DNA from: a virus
IMG/VR virus record: IMGVR_UViG_3300037083_000069
Span: 1-41,738 of that record
Reading direction: 5' to 3' (one strand)
DNA length: 41,738 bases
The position numbers were made by a program, and so were the translations under genes. Shown here in pieces: positions 14,027-21,459 of the stretch. The notes beneath the pieces are model-generated. The model saw nothing but the letters and a program-made list of their open reading frames with translations, did not search any database and was not told where the DNA came from. Numbering within the stretch: position 1 is the stretch's first letter; the number at the start of each line of letters is the position of its first letter.

Positions 14027-14221
14027 GTGCAAACTATTTTTGACCGACTTGAAAAGCTCCGGAATGTTAAGAATCTGACATGGGAGCATTTGGCCGAGAA
14101 ACTCGAATTAAGCGTCTCCATGCTCATGATGGTTCGGCGTGGTGAACGTCAATTAAGCGACAAGGCACTCCACCGGCTGGGCGAGGTTGAATGGTCAGAG
14201 GGGATTGCTCACAGATGGTAA
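14027..14221 (+). CDS. Small HTH protein, candidate phage repressor
   Basis: Divergent to the Ner-like gene. With GTG 14027 as start the product is 64 aa (VQTIFDRLEKLRNVKN). The frame continues upstream, but those residues lie over the operator region and look non-coding. Residues 17-45 (LTWEHLAEKLELSVSMLMMVRRGERQ) form an XRE-type helix-turn-helix. Position and polarity match the Mu c repressor, though it is much shorter and has no visible oligomerisation domain. An AGGA lies 12 bases before GTG, which is rather far, so the start is not certain. Confidence 0.62.
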   Translation: MQTIFDRLEKLRNVKNLTWEHLAEKLELSVSMLMMVRRGERQLSDKALHRLGEVEWSEGIAHRW

Positions 14222-14420
14222 GGTGATCGAGACCCCAAAAATCCCCGCGTCGTTCGATGCCCATACCAGTTCGGGGATAACCACGGCCGCGCCTTAATTC
14301 AAATGCCGGTAAAGTCAACCGGGGTGAACACCTGACCGGGTTTTACCTAATGGCGCGGAGCGGCGTGCTTAAATAATTTTCTCGACGGTTGGTTGCGGGT
14401 TGTGATTAAGTAGCAGGCAC
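14222..14420. other. Non-coding gap after the repressor gene
   Basis: No convincing gene on either strand; the minus-strand frame at 14124-14318 has shadow-like composition. The stretch 14370-14400 is AT-rich (TTAAATAATTTT) and could hold a late or secondary promoter, but no clear -35/-10 pair is visible. Confidence 0.4.
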
Positions 14421-14453
14421 ACGGAGGGCATCTTCGCCTTCCGTTTTATTTTT
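14421..14453 (+). terminator. Intrinsic terminator after the repressor gene
   Basis: ACGGAGGGC, a 6-base loop ATCTTC, then GCCTTCCGT form a 9-bp stem with one G-T pair, followed by TTTATTTTT. This is a standard rho-independent terminator on the plus strand. It would end the repressor message and insulate the late operon. Confidence 0.8.
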
Positions 14454-14547
14454 CAAAAAATGCAGTAATTCCCACCGTGGGCGAACATCGCCTGCGGGGT
14501 TTTGTTTTACTGCGGGCGTGCAGGGCAAACTTTCATTCAACCAATTT

Positions 14548-14572
14548 GAGACCGCTGGTTCCCGGCGGTCTC
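14548..14572 (+). other. Strong hairpin in the leader of the late region
   Basis: GAGACCGC and GCGGTCTC pair perfectly over 8 bp around a 9-base loop, about 110 bases before the first late gene. CTGGT in the loop could instead pair with ACCAG just downstream, giving two mutually exclusive folds. No T-run follows, so it is not a simple terminator. It may be a regulatory leader structure. Confidence 0.4.
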
Positions 14573-14683
14573 ACCAGTCGTGCGGAATGTTCCCGGTTTG
14601 CCCTCCGTGTTCCCGTGCGGCTGGCCCTTTCCAGGGCGGCACCATCGCCGCCATTAACCAAACAGTAAACCTCCGATAATCCT

Positions 14684-15259
14684 ATGAAAAATAAAAACAC
14701 ACTCCTCAAAGTCTCACTCCTGGCGGGCGTTCTCGCCATGGGGTCTATTACCCAAGCGTCCGCGCAGGTCGCGGCCACCAACGCGCCCGCCAGTTTCCTG
14801 GGCAGCGTCCAGGGCTACTTGACGGACATCAACACGAACTATTCCTTCACCAACGTCACGCTGGAGGCCAGCACCGGCTACAAGCAGGTGAACGGCGCGA
14901 ACGCCGCCAGCGAGCTTTATGCGCAGTTCGACCACGGCAACTGGGACGCGATGGTCAACGTGCAGTTCTCCGGCGTCGGCTCGGCGCTGAACGCGGCGGA
15001 GGCTGGCGGCGGCTATGCGTTCATCAACCACTATGACACGAAGGTTCAGGCCGACATCCTGGCCGGCTGGGATTCCACGAAAGGCACGACGGTCAAGGGT
15101 GTGAACCAGGGCTGCGTGGTGGTGGAGCCGCGCGTGGCGCTGAAAAAGAAGCTGTCGGTGAACACCTACGCGGAGACCGCGGTGAGCGTGCCTTTTTATT
15201 CCATCGGCAAGGTGAACACCCAGCCGAGCATCTACGTCGGCGTCGGCTTCACCTACTAA
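14684..15259 (+). CDS. Exported barrel-like outer-membrane protein
   Basis: A 191-aa protein. Residues 1-28 are a classical signal peptide (MKNKNTLLKVSLLAGVLAMG, cleavage expected after ASAQ). The mature part is Gly/Thr/Asn-rich with alternating aromatic and polar residues (YGYL-type strands such as SFTNVTLEASTGYKQV and PSIYVGVGFTY) and ends in Tyr, as do many outer-membrane beta-barrels. It stands first in the late region, next to a lipase and a membrane protein. It might alter the host surface (lysogenic conversion or superinfection exclusion) or help lysis. No Shine-Dalgarno is seen. I recognise no named family. Confidence 0.75.
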   Translation: MKNKNTLLKVSLLAGVLAMGSITQASAQVAATNAPASFLGSVQGYLTDINTNYSFTNVTLEASTGYKQVNGANAASELYAQFDHGNWDAMVNVQFSGVGSALNAAEAGGGYAFINHYDTKVQADILAGWDSTKGTTVKGVNQGCVVVEPRVALKKKLSVNTYAETAVSVPFYSIGKVNTQPSIYVGVGFTY

Positions 15260-15278
15260 GTGACTGCGTCACGGCCAC
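15260..15278 (+). repeat. Dispersed hairpin motif after the barrel-protein stop
   Basis: GTGAC-TGC-GTCAC followed by GGCCAC. It starts at the last base of the TAA stop. It is one of about ten copies with the same loop and tail but different, still pairing stems. Confidence 0.6.
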
Positions 15279-15284
15279 TATCCG

Positions 15285-15312
15285 GCAAATCATCAATCGC
15301 AAATCGCAAATC
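15285..15312 (+). promoter_or_regulatory. Heptad leader of the lipase gene
   Basis: Four 7-base units end exactly at the GTG start: GCAAATC at 15285, 15299 and 15306, with a variant ATCAATC at 15292. There is no Shine-Dalgarno sequence. Confidence 0.65.
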
Positions 15313-16080
15313 GTGAATTTGAACGCCACTAAATTCGACATCGGCAACGCCCGCGCCTGCGGGACGGCGTCCGCGGTGGCGTATCAGGACGCGCCGACCG
15401 TGCGGTGCGACCGCACGGACACGCAGGCGGTGGTGATTGAATTGCCGGACTGCCGGATCGTCGCCTTTCGCGGCACGAGCAATTTGCGCGACTTCATCAC
15501 CGATGCCGAGTTCTGGCGCGAGACGCTGGTGGTAGAGGCGGATGGCGCGGACTGCCAGGTGCATCGCGGTTTTCTCGCCGCCTACGAGAGCATCATCGAG
15601 GAACTGGCGGCGCATCTGCGCGGCCAACCGCAACTGCCGCTCTTTATCACCGGCCATTCGCTCGGCGGCGCGCTGGCCATCCTAGCGGCGCTGGAATTGC
15701 AGCGGCAGAAATTTCCCATCGTGCAGGTCTATACCTTCGGCCAGCCTCGCGTCGGTAACGGCGCGTTTAAGCGGCTTTACGAATGGTCGCTCGGCGCGCA
15801 GACCTTCCGCGTGGTGTTCGAGGAGGACTGCATCGCGCGCATCCCGCACCTCCCGCACTTCACTGATCCCTACCGGCACGCGGCCACCGAGGTCTTGATT
15901 TCATCCGTCACCCGGCAGGCCGTCATTGCGCCGACCGTGGCCGCGCTGCTCTGGTCGGACGCGTGGGGTCTCTGGCGCGCGTATCGCGCCGGGAACGTGC
16001 CGGCGCTGCTGGACGACGCGCTGGCGGATCATCATGTGAACAACTACGTCAACGCCTTTTTGCCGAAAGACAATTTATGA
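15313..16080 (+). CDS. Class 3 lipase-like alpha/beta hydrolase
   Basis: A 255-aa protein with the lipase class 3 pattern: VIAFRGTSN-like strand and oxyanion loop (IVAFRGTSNLRDF, residues 49-61), a VHRGF segment (84-87), the nucleophile elbow GHSLGG at 114-119 (Ser116), FGQPRVGN at 142-149, Asp172 in VFEEDCIARIP and His240/241 in ADHHVNNY. All triad members are present, so it should be active on lipid or other esters. It has no signal peptide. It sits where Mu-like phages carry lysis genes and overlaps the next membrane-protein gene as ATGA, so membrane attack during lysis is a reasonable inference. Confidence 0.88.
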   Translation: MNLNATKFDIGNARACGTASAVAYQDAPTVRCDRTDTQAVVIELPDCRIVAFRGTSNLRDFITDAEFWRETLVVEADGADCQVHRGFLAAYESIIEELAAHLRGQPQLPLFITGHSLGGALAILAALELQRQKFPIVQVYTFGQPRVGNGAFKRLYEWSLGAQTFRVVFEEDCIARIPHLPHFTDPYRHAATEVLISSVTRQAVIAPTVAALLWSDAWGLWRAYRAGNVPALLDDALADHHVNNYVNAFLPKDNL

Positions 16081-16484
16081 TGATTGCTGAAGCAACGAAC
16101 GAATTTGCCGGTCAATGGGTTTTCATCGCCATCGCCGTGGTGGTGGGCATCGCAACCATCCTGGGCGTGGCTGCGTATTTCGCGACATCCCGGGAGCTGA
16201 CCACGGTGGTGGATACGATGGATGCCCTGACTAAAACCATCGCTGAATCAAACCGGATCAACGAAGAGCGCGCGGCGGACATTCACGGCCGGTTGAATCC
16301 CATCGCGGAACTGGTGGCGGAAAACAAGGGCAAGATTGCGGCATTCGAGATGAGCTTTGAAAAATTCACGCGGGTCATTGAGTCAAACGCGCGCGCCAAC
16401 AACGACACCATCCGCGCCTTCACGCAGTCACTCGAAACCTTTGCCCGGGTGCTGGACCAAAATTCACGGAGGGAACACAAATGA
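16077..16484 (+). CDS. Membrane protein with long helical tail, holin candidate
   Basis: A 135-aa protein starting at ATG 16077, overlapping the lipase stop as ATGA; the open frame upstream shadows the lipase. One transmembrane helix lies at residues 14-36 (WVFIAIAVVVGIATILGVAAYF), followed by a heptad-rich, probably coiled-coil domain (VVDTMDALTKTIAESNRINEERA to the end). The topology fits a class III-like holin or a spanin-like protein, but no family match is recognised. Coupling to the lipase gene supports a lysis role. Confidence 0.65.
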   Translation: MMIAEATNEFAGQWVFIAIAVVVGIATILGVAAYFATSRELTTVVDTMDALTKTIAESNRINEERAADIHGRLNPIAELVAENKGKIAAFEMSFEKFTRVIESNARANNDTIRAFTQSLETFARVLDQNSRREHK

Positions 16485-16735
16485 TTACGCGCGCCGAACT
16501 TGAAAAAAACATCTTGCTCGCATTGAACGCGGCGGACGGCGTGCCGATGCCGGAGTCGGCGCTGGTGCGCGGCGTCCAGGTGCTGTCGCGGCCGGACGCG
16601 CCGTCAATTAGCGACGTGCTGGACGCGCTGAAGTTTGTTGAATCCAAAAAATATGCGGACGCGGCCAGCGTGGACTTGGAGGAACGCTCCTGGACCCTGA
16701 CGACCGCCGGCATCCACAAAGCCCGGAAACTCTGA
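16481..16735 (+). CDS. Small winged-helix-like protein before the terminase genes
   Basis: An 84-aa protein with a clear ribosome site (CGGAGGGAACACAA before ATG). The pattern ITRAELEKNILLALNAADGVPMPESALVRGV, a central helical part, then SWTLTTAGIHKARKL looks like a winged helix. Similar small proteins stand at this place (Mu gp26 position) in many Mu-like phages. It may assist packaging or regulate late genes. Confidence 0.7.
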   Translation: MITRAELEKNILLALNAADGVPMPESALVRGVQVLSRPDAPSISDVLDALKFVESKKYADAASVDLEERSWTLTTAGIHKARKL

Positions 16736-16741
16736 TGCGCC

Positions 16742-17317
16742 ATGCCCAAACAAAAGAAATCCAAGCTGGACCAGTATGCGGTGACGCTGCTGGAAATGGA
16801 CGCCGCCAAGAAGACGCTGCCGGAAATCCTCGCCTGGCTGAAGGAAGAAGGCGTTTCCGTCGCGCCGTCCACCTTGTCGGTCTATTTGGAATCTGCGCGT
16901 TCGGCGCGCTTGAAGCAAAAACTTTTGGGGCAGATCACTTCGGGAGCGCGGCAGTGCCGGGAAGTCGAGCAGGAGTTTGCGAAAAATCCCGCGCCGGAAC
17001 TGGAGACGCTGATCAAGCTGCACCGGGTGCTGATCCTTCAGCTCTCGACGCAGGGCAATACCGACCCGGAATTTTTGAAGCTGTCGGACCAGTTGACCAA
17101 CACGGTGTTGAGCTGTCTCAGCGCGCAGACGAAGGCCGCGTTCAAGGAACGGGAAATTTTCCTGAAGGAAACCCAGGCGCTGGAGGCCAAGAAATCCGAA
17201 CAGCAAAAGGCGCTGGAATATTGCCTGGCGGAAGCGAAGGGCACGCCGGCCGAGGAATTATTTACCCAGGCATTTTTAGCCTTGAAGAAAGTCCGTGCCG
17301 GACTGGCCAAAGCATGA
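16742..17317 (+). CDS. DUF3486-like small terminase subunit (Mu gp27 type)
   Basis: A 191-aa helical protein. Residues 1-60 form an HTH-like N-terminus (LLEMDAAKKTLPEILAWLKEEGVSVAPSTLSVYLESAR) as in DUF3486 proteins. The remainder is coiled-coil rich (KAAFKEREIFLKETQALEAKK). In Mu-like phages this subunit recognises the phage end for packaging. The stop overlaps the large subunit's start as ATGA. A longer frame beginning at 16735 in another phase is a shadow over this gene. Confidence 0.82.
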   Translation: MPKQKKSKLDQYAVTLLEMDAAKKTLPEILAWLKEEGVSVAPSTLSVYLESARSARLKQKLLGQITSGARQCREVEQEFAKNPAPELETLIKLHRVLILQLSTQGNTDPEFLKLSDQLTNTVLSCLSAQTKAAFKEREIFLKETQALEAKKSEQQKALEYCLAEAKGTPAEELFTQAFLALKKVRAGLAKA

Positions 17318-19437
17318 AAAAACAACGGGACATTTTGGAGATCGGTGACAGCTCGCTCGGCGCGCTGGGTAAGATGTCCATTCCCGAGATCCGCCACTTC
17401 CGCGATTTTCTGTTGCAGCAGGCTAAGGTGCCGACGTCGGATTTCAAACGCGCGGGTGAGTTCGATCCGTTTTCATTCTTCGGCCGCGAGATCCTTTTTG
17501 AAGCCTGCCGGGTGCTGGATGAGATTCTCGGCAGCGACACGGGTGTGCCGTTGAAGGATTCCACCTTCGCGCTCTGCGGCGGCGCACAGTTCGGCAAGAC
17601 GATCCTTGAGCTCTATCTCGCGGCCTATATCACCTCGCAACGGTTTTTGAACGTGGGCGTCTATCTGCCGGACGATGGCCTGGCCGACGGCATCGTGGAC
17701 ATGAAGTTCCGGCCGGTGGTCCTGGACAACATCGGCTGGCTCGCGCAGATGACACAGATCGGGAAGACGCTCAATAAGTCCGGCAAGAGCGTGAACACCA
17801 AGGGCGCGTTCCTGGTCACGGACGGCAATAAGCGCAAAGCCAGCGGAATGTTTCGCGGCTTGAAAAAAGTCCCCACCACGTTCAGCGCCGACGTGGTGAT
17901 CCGCGACGAGGAGGACGACATCCCGCGCGCGAACGCGAAGTTTCTCTCCGGTCGTATGACCGCCTCGCAGCTCCGGCTGCAGATCGTGGTTGGCACGATG
18001 CGCGTCCACGGCGCGGGCCAGAACAAACAGTTCGAGGCCGGCAGCCAGGGCGTGAAGCTCATCGGTCCTTGCGGACGGCCACCATCGCCAAAGCTCATCA
18101 TTGCACGCTCGGCGGAAACATGCTTCGTGGTTTCAGCGGTGCCGCCGGGCTGGATCAACCCGGAAGAAAATTGGCCGCAGATCTGCCGCGTGCAGTTGGG
18201 CGCGAAGCCGTCGCCGTCCGATCCGCGCCTGACTTACGAGGGCGATTTCCGCCACGCCAATTCCACGGAGGTGGCCGCCGTCTATACGCCGGACGCCCTA
18301 TACTATTATGCGCACCCGGAGACGGGCGCTGAACTCGACGCGCACATGACGGCCGTCCACTACCGGATGCCGGAGCGCATCAAGCAGCGGCGCTGGTCGC
18401 TGCGCGTGGCGCAGATCGGCACGCCGGCGATTGACCTGGCGCAGATCGTTTCCCATTGGACGCGGGCCGTGATGGACGATGAAGAAATGATTTCGTTCTG
18501 CTGCGATCGCAAAGCGATGCCCAAGAGCGCGGCGCAAAGTCTCTCACCACAAATCCTAAACCGCTCGCGCGCGGTGACGCCCTTCAGCTTCGGCACGCTG
18601 ACGCCGGAAAAAATCCGCGTGGCCGGCCTGGACACCGGTGGCCGTTGCTGGCTCTACACCCGCGAGATCCACAGCCCGGCGGAAAAGCGCTGCGTGGCCG
18701 TGGACAAGATCGCGCTGGGCGACATGGTTGCCCGCGTGCGGCTGCTGTGCGAGGCGCGCGGCATCTCGGCGCTGATGATTGACGAGAACCCGGCCGTGGA
18801 CGAGGCGCGCACCCTGGCGCTGATCCTGAACGGCCTCGACACGCTGGCCAACTGGCCGCGCGTGGATTTCAAATCGAAGGACTCCAGCTTTGCCTGCGGT
18901 AAATTATCCTGGGACGGCAGCCGGCAGGAATGGCGCGGACTCAAATGTGCGGTTGTGCGCTTCTCTAAAAAACAACTTGGCATGGGCATCGAGCAGGGTG
19001 CCGTGGAGTTTGACCAGGGCGGCCAGAAAAAGTTTGTCCCCTACATCGCCTGCAACCGGTTTGAATCCATCGACCGCGTGGTGAAGGAATTTTTGACGCC
19101 GTCCGAAAACGTCATCGAAGTGGTGAGCATTGCCGGCAAACGCACCGTCCGCCAGCAACCCGTCATGCGGCTGCCGCTCCGCGCGCCCGGCGCTCCAGGC
19201 ATTCTCGAAACGCTCGACGAGCATCTGCTGACCGGCAGCCAGCGCGCCAAGGAAGAGAAGACCGGCGAGCTGGGCGACTACGTGGACAAATGTGACAACC
19301 ATTTTCTTTTGGCCGACGCTTATAGCGGACTGGCCGAGGTCTGCGGCGTGGGTGGTGGCACCGGGAAATTCGCCTACCAAAAAATCAGCCTGCCGGGTCG
19401 GAACGGCATCGGGCGTTCGAAAGGACTTCTGGGATGA
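17314..19437 (+). CDS. Terminase large subunit
   Basis: A 707-aa protein read from ATG 17314, which overlaps the stop of the small subunit; the frame is open back to 16735, but that part is a shadow. Walker A-like GGAQFGKT is at residues 89-96 and Walker B DVVIRDEED at 193-201. The C-terminal nuclease region includes IRVAGLDTGGRCWLY and LMIDENPAVDEAR, which supply acidic residues. The overall pattern is that of phage packaging ATPases of the GpA-like/Mu gp28-like group. It would cut and pump phage DNA into proheads. A hairpin-motif copy (18065-18083) is embedded in it. Confidence 0.85.
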   Translation: MKKQRDILEIGDSSLGALGKMSIPEIRHFRDFLLQQAKVPTSDFKRAGEFDPFSFFGREILFEACRVLDEILGSDTGVPLKDSTFALCGGAQFGKTILELYLAAYITSQRFLNVGVYLPDDGLADGIVDMKFRPVVLDNIGWLAQMTQIGKTLNKSGKSVNTKGAFLVTDGNKRKASGMFRGLKKVPTTFSADVVIRDEEDDIPRANAKFLSGRMTASQLRLQIVVGTMRVHGAGQNKQFEAGSQGVKLIGPCGRPPSPKLIIARSAETCFVVSAVPPGWINPEENWPQICRVQLGAKPSPSDPRLTYEGDFRHANSTEVAAVYTPDALYYYAHPETGAELDAHMTAVHYRMPERIKQRRWSLRVAQIGTPAIDLAQIVSHWTRAVMDDEEMISFCCDRKAMPKSAAQSLSPQILNRSRAVTPFSFGTLTPEKIRVAGLDTGGRCWLYTREIHSPAEKRCVAVDKIALGDMVARVRLLCEARGISALMIDENPAVDEARTLALILNGLDTLANWPRVDFKSKDSSFACGKLSWDGSRQEWRGLKCAVVRFSKKQLGMGIEQGAVEFDQGGQKKFVPYIACNRFESIDRVVKEFLTPSENVIEVVSIAGKRTVRQQPVMRLPLRAPGAPGILETLDEHLLTGSQRAKEEKTGELGDYVDKCDNHFLLADAYSGLAEVCGVGGGTGKFAYQKISLPGRNGIGRSKGLLG
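18065..18083 (+). repeat. Dispersed hairpin motif inside the terminase gene
   Basis: GTCC-TTGC-GGAC followed by GGCCACC. This is a coding copy with the TTGC loop form. It matches the copy at 11747-11765 except for one compensated base pair. Confidence 0.5.
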
Positions 19438-19589
19438 GTAACTGCGTTACAGCCACCATTTTTCCCGCGCCTTGGGATGGCCCAGGCGGCGTTTTGGCCG
19501 TGTTGACCCGCCCTGGGGGGCATCACGCGCCCAGCGGGGCAGCTAACGGCCAGCTAATGGCCTTTAAGAAGGGGGTTAGCCATGCGTAA
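19434..19589 (+). CDS. Possible 51-aa ORF between terminase and portal
   Basis: ATG 19434 overlaps the terminase stop as ATGA; the frame reads MSNCVTATIFPAPWDGPGG and stops at 19587-19589, just inside the portal gene. The junctions fit coupled translation, and the interval has no other content. The product is Gly/Pro/Ala-rich and unrecognised. Its first codons are a copy of the hairpin motif (19438-19457), so it may be a linker rather than a real protein. Confidence 0.35.
   Translation: MSNCVTATIFPAPWDGPGGVLAVLTRPGGHHAPSGAANGQLMAFKKGVSHA
19438..19457 (+). repeat. Dispersed hairpin motif after the terminase stop
   Basis: GTAAC-TGC-GTTAC followed by AGCCACC. Compared with the copy at 15260, the central G-C pair is replaced by A-T on both arms, a compensatory change. 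Confidence 0.6.
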
Positions 19590-21459
19590 ATCCGCCAAAA
19601 AGGGTGGGGTGAAATCCATTGGCCTCGAAGCCCGGCTCGCCGCGGTGGTTTCCGGCTTCCAAAAATTGTCCGGCAAGGATCAGCGCCGGTTCGCGAATGC
19701 CGTCTCCAACGAGTTTCCGACCAACCCCAAGCTCGGCAACTCCTCGCGCCAGTCGCGCGGCGCGGATCAGGTGCCGGCCACCAGCCAGTTCGGCAAGCCA
19801 AGTCCCGACCAGGAGGATTATTTCCGGCAGCCGCGCGATCGCGCTGGCCAATATAAGAATGCGCCGGACGCCAGCATCACGCCGGCGCGCGTCACGCTCT
19901 CGGTGCGGATGCGCAACAATCCGATCAAGGGCCTGACCTTTGAGCGCCTCGTCACGGCGCTGGACCAGTGGCGGCTCGGTTTCTTCCGCACGGCTGGCAT
20001 GGCGTGGGACACGATGGAGCGCCGCGACTACCAGCTCCAGATCTGCCGGCCCAAGCGGATGAAGAGCGTCGCGCGCCATGGCTATGACATCCTGATCCGC
20101 GACGACGTGGACGATTCGCAGAAAGCCCTGGCGCAGCAGCAAAAGGATTTCCTCGACAATTTTTACGCCAACGTCTCCGCCACGACCGCGCTGAACCCGG
20201 ATGAGGAGGGCGGCTTCTCGCTGCTGGTCCGGCAGATGATGGACGCGGTCGGCAAATACTATGCCGTCCACGAGATCGTCTGGCAGCCCATGGCGGCCGA
20301 TGACGCAGTTGAAGGTGGCGAGCTGACGGCGAAATTCATCTTCTGTCCCATCTGGTGGTTTGAGGGCACGCGCGGGAAGCTACGTTTCCTGCCCAGTGAA
20401 TTTCAGATCTACGGCAACGAGATGATGCCAGGCGAATGGCTGGTGACCTGCGGCGACGGCATCATGGAGGCGTGCAGCGTCGTCTATCTGATGAAGTCGC
20501 TGGTGCTGAAATCCGGCCTGGCGTATCTCGACAAGTTCGGGATGCCGGGCATTCACGGCAAGACGGACGCGGTCAAGGATTCACCGGAATGGAATGATTT
20601 TGTGATGGCGGTGGAGGACTTCGCGCAGGAATGGAGCGCGGTGACTAACCGCAACGCCGACCTCTCGCTCGTCGAGGCCAAGGCCAGTGGCGAGGCCGGC
20701 TTTGAAAAGTTCCTGGCCATCTTTGACCGCTCCATCACCCAGCTCTGGCGCGGCGCAGATCTAGGCACGACTAGCAGCCAGCGTGGCGCGGGCGCATCCT
20801 TGCAGGAAGACGAGTCGGAAATTCTGGAGACCGACGACGCGAAGCTGCTGGAGGAAACCCTCGACAGCAAGGTCACGAAGTTTGCGCTCGCGTGGAAATT
20901 TGGCCCGGACACGGAACGCCTGGCCTATGTCAAGCTGCGCACCACGCCGCGCCGGAACATCCAGGACGACATCGCCGTGGACACCTTCCTCGCCGGCTTC
21001 AAGGATTCCGAGGGCAAGACGATTCTCGGCACGGCGGAAACACTGGAGCGCTATTCGCGGTCGCTGCCCAAGCCGGGCGAGGACACGCTCACGGCCACGC
21101 CGCCGCCGGCCGCGCCCGGAGCCGGCGGTCCCAGTGGCGAGAAAGTCATTCCGCCCGGCAAGACGGATGCGAATCCCGAATTTGCCAATGCGAACCCGCT
21201 GGATGAAAAAAGCCACGCGCTCGTCGTCGAGGCGGTGCTGTCCGAGTTTGGCTCCATCAACAAACGCCTGGCGGCCGTGGCGGAAATAACCGACGCGGCG
21301 GTGCAGAAACAAAAGCTCACCGCGATCCTCGCCGACCTGGACAAGTTGAAAAAAAATCTCGACCACGATCCGGCCGTGGCCAACGCCATCTACAAAATCC
21401 TGTCGGCGAACCTCGCCAACGGCATCGCCGGGCAGCGTGACGCTGCACCCCAATCATGA
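19582..21459 (+). CDS. Portal protein, DUF935 (Mu gp29 type)
   Basis: A 625-aa protein. The core, residues about 100-500, has the DUF935 pattern (ARVTLSVRMRNNPIKGLTFERLV, KYYAVHEIVWQPM, GIMEACSVVYLMKSLVLKSGLAYLDKFGMP, WRGADLGTTSSQ). The portal forms the dodecameric DNA gate of the capsid. It has a Shine-Dalgarno (AGAAGGGGGTTAGCC before ATG). Unusual features are two Phe-Ala-Asn motifs, FANA at 37-40 and FANA at 534-537. The second separates a Pro/Gly linker from a C-terminal coiled coil of about 88 residues, which could be a removable scaffold-like tail. The stop overlaps the protease start as ATGA. Confidence 0.88.
   Translation: MRKSAKKGGVKSIGLEARLAAVVSGFQKLSGKDQRRFANAVSNEFPTNPKLGNSSRQSRGADQVPATSQFGKPSPDQEDYFRQPRDRAGQYKNAPDASITPARVTLSVRMRNNPIKGLTFERLVTALDQWRLGFFRTAGMAWDTMERRDYQLQICRPKRMKSVARHGYDILIRDDVDDSQKALAQQQKDFLDNFYANVSATTALNPDEEGGFSLLVRQMMDAVGKYYAVHEIVWQPMAADDAVEGGELTAKFIFCPIWWFEGTRGKLRFLPSEFQIYGNEMMPGEWLVTCGDGIMEACSVVYLMKSLVLKSGLAYLDKFGMPGIHGKTDAVKDSPEWNDFVMAVEDFAQEWSAVTNRNADLSLVEAKASGEAGFEKFLAIFDRSITQLWRGADLGTTSSQRGAGASLQEDESEILETDDAKLLEETLDSKVTKFALAWKFGPDTERLAYVKLRTTPRRNIQDDIAVDTFLAGFKDSEGKTILGTAETLERYSRSLPKPGEDTLTATPPPAAPGAGGPSGEKVIPPGKTDANPEFANANPLDEKSHALVVEAVLSEFGSINKRLAAVAEITDAAVQKQKLTAILADLDKLKKNLDHDPAVANAIYKILSANLANGIAGQRDAAPQS

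Noticed and set aside
14548-14577. tRNA-like or pseudoknot element before the late operon
   Set aside because: There is one good 8-bp stem but no cloverleaf. The loop pairing with the downstream ACCAG leaves no room for connecting loops, so only a simple hairpin is supported.
16735-17313. N-terminal extension of the large terminase
   Set aside because: The frame is open, but the residues look like an out-of-frame reading of the small terminase gene; ATG 17314 with its ATGA overlap is the natural start.
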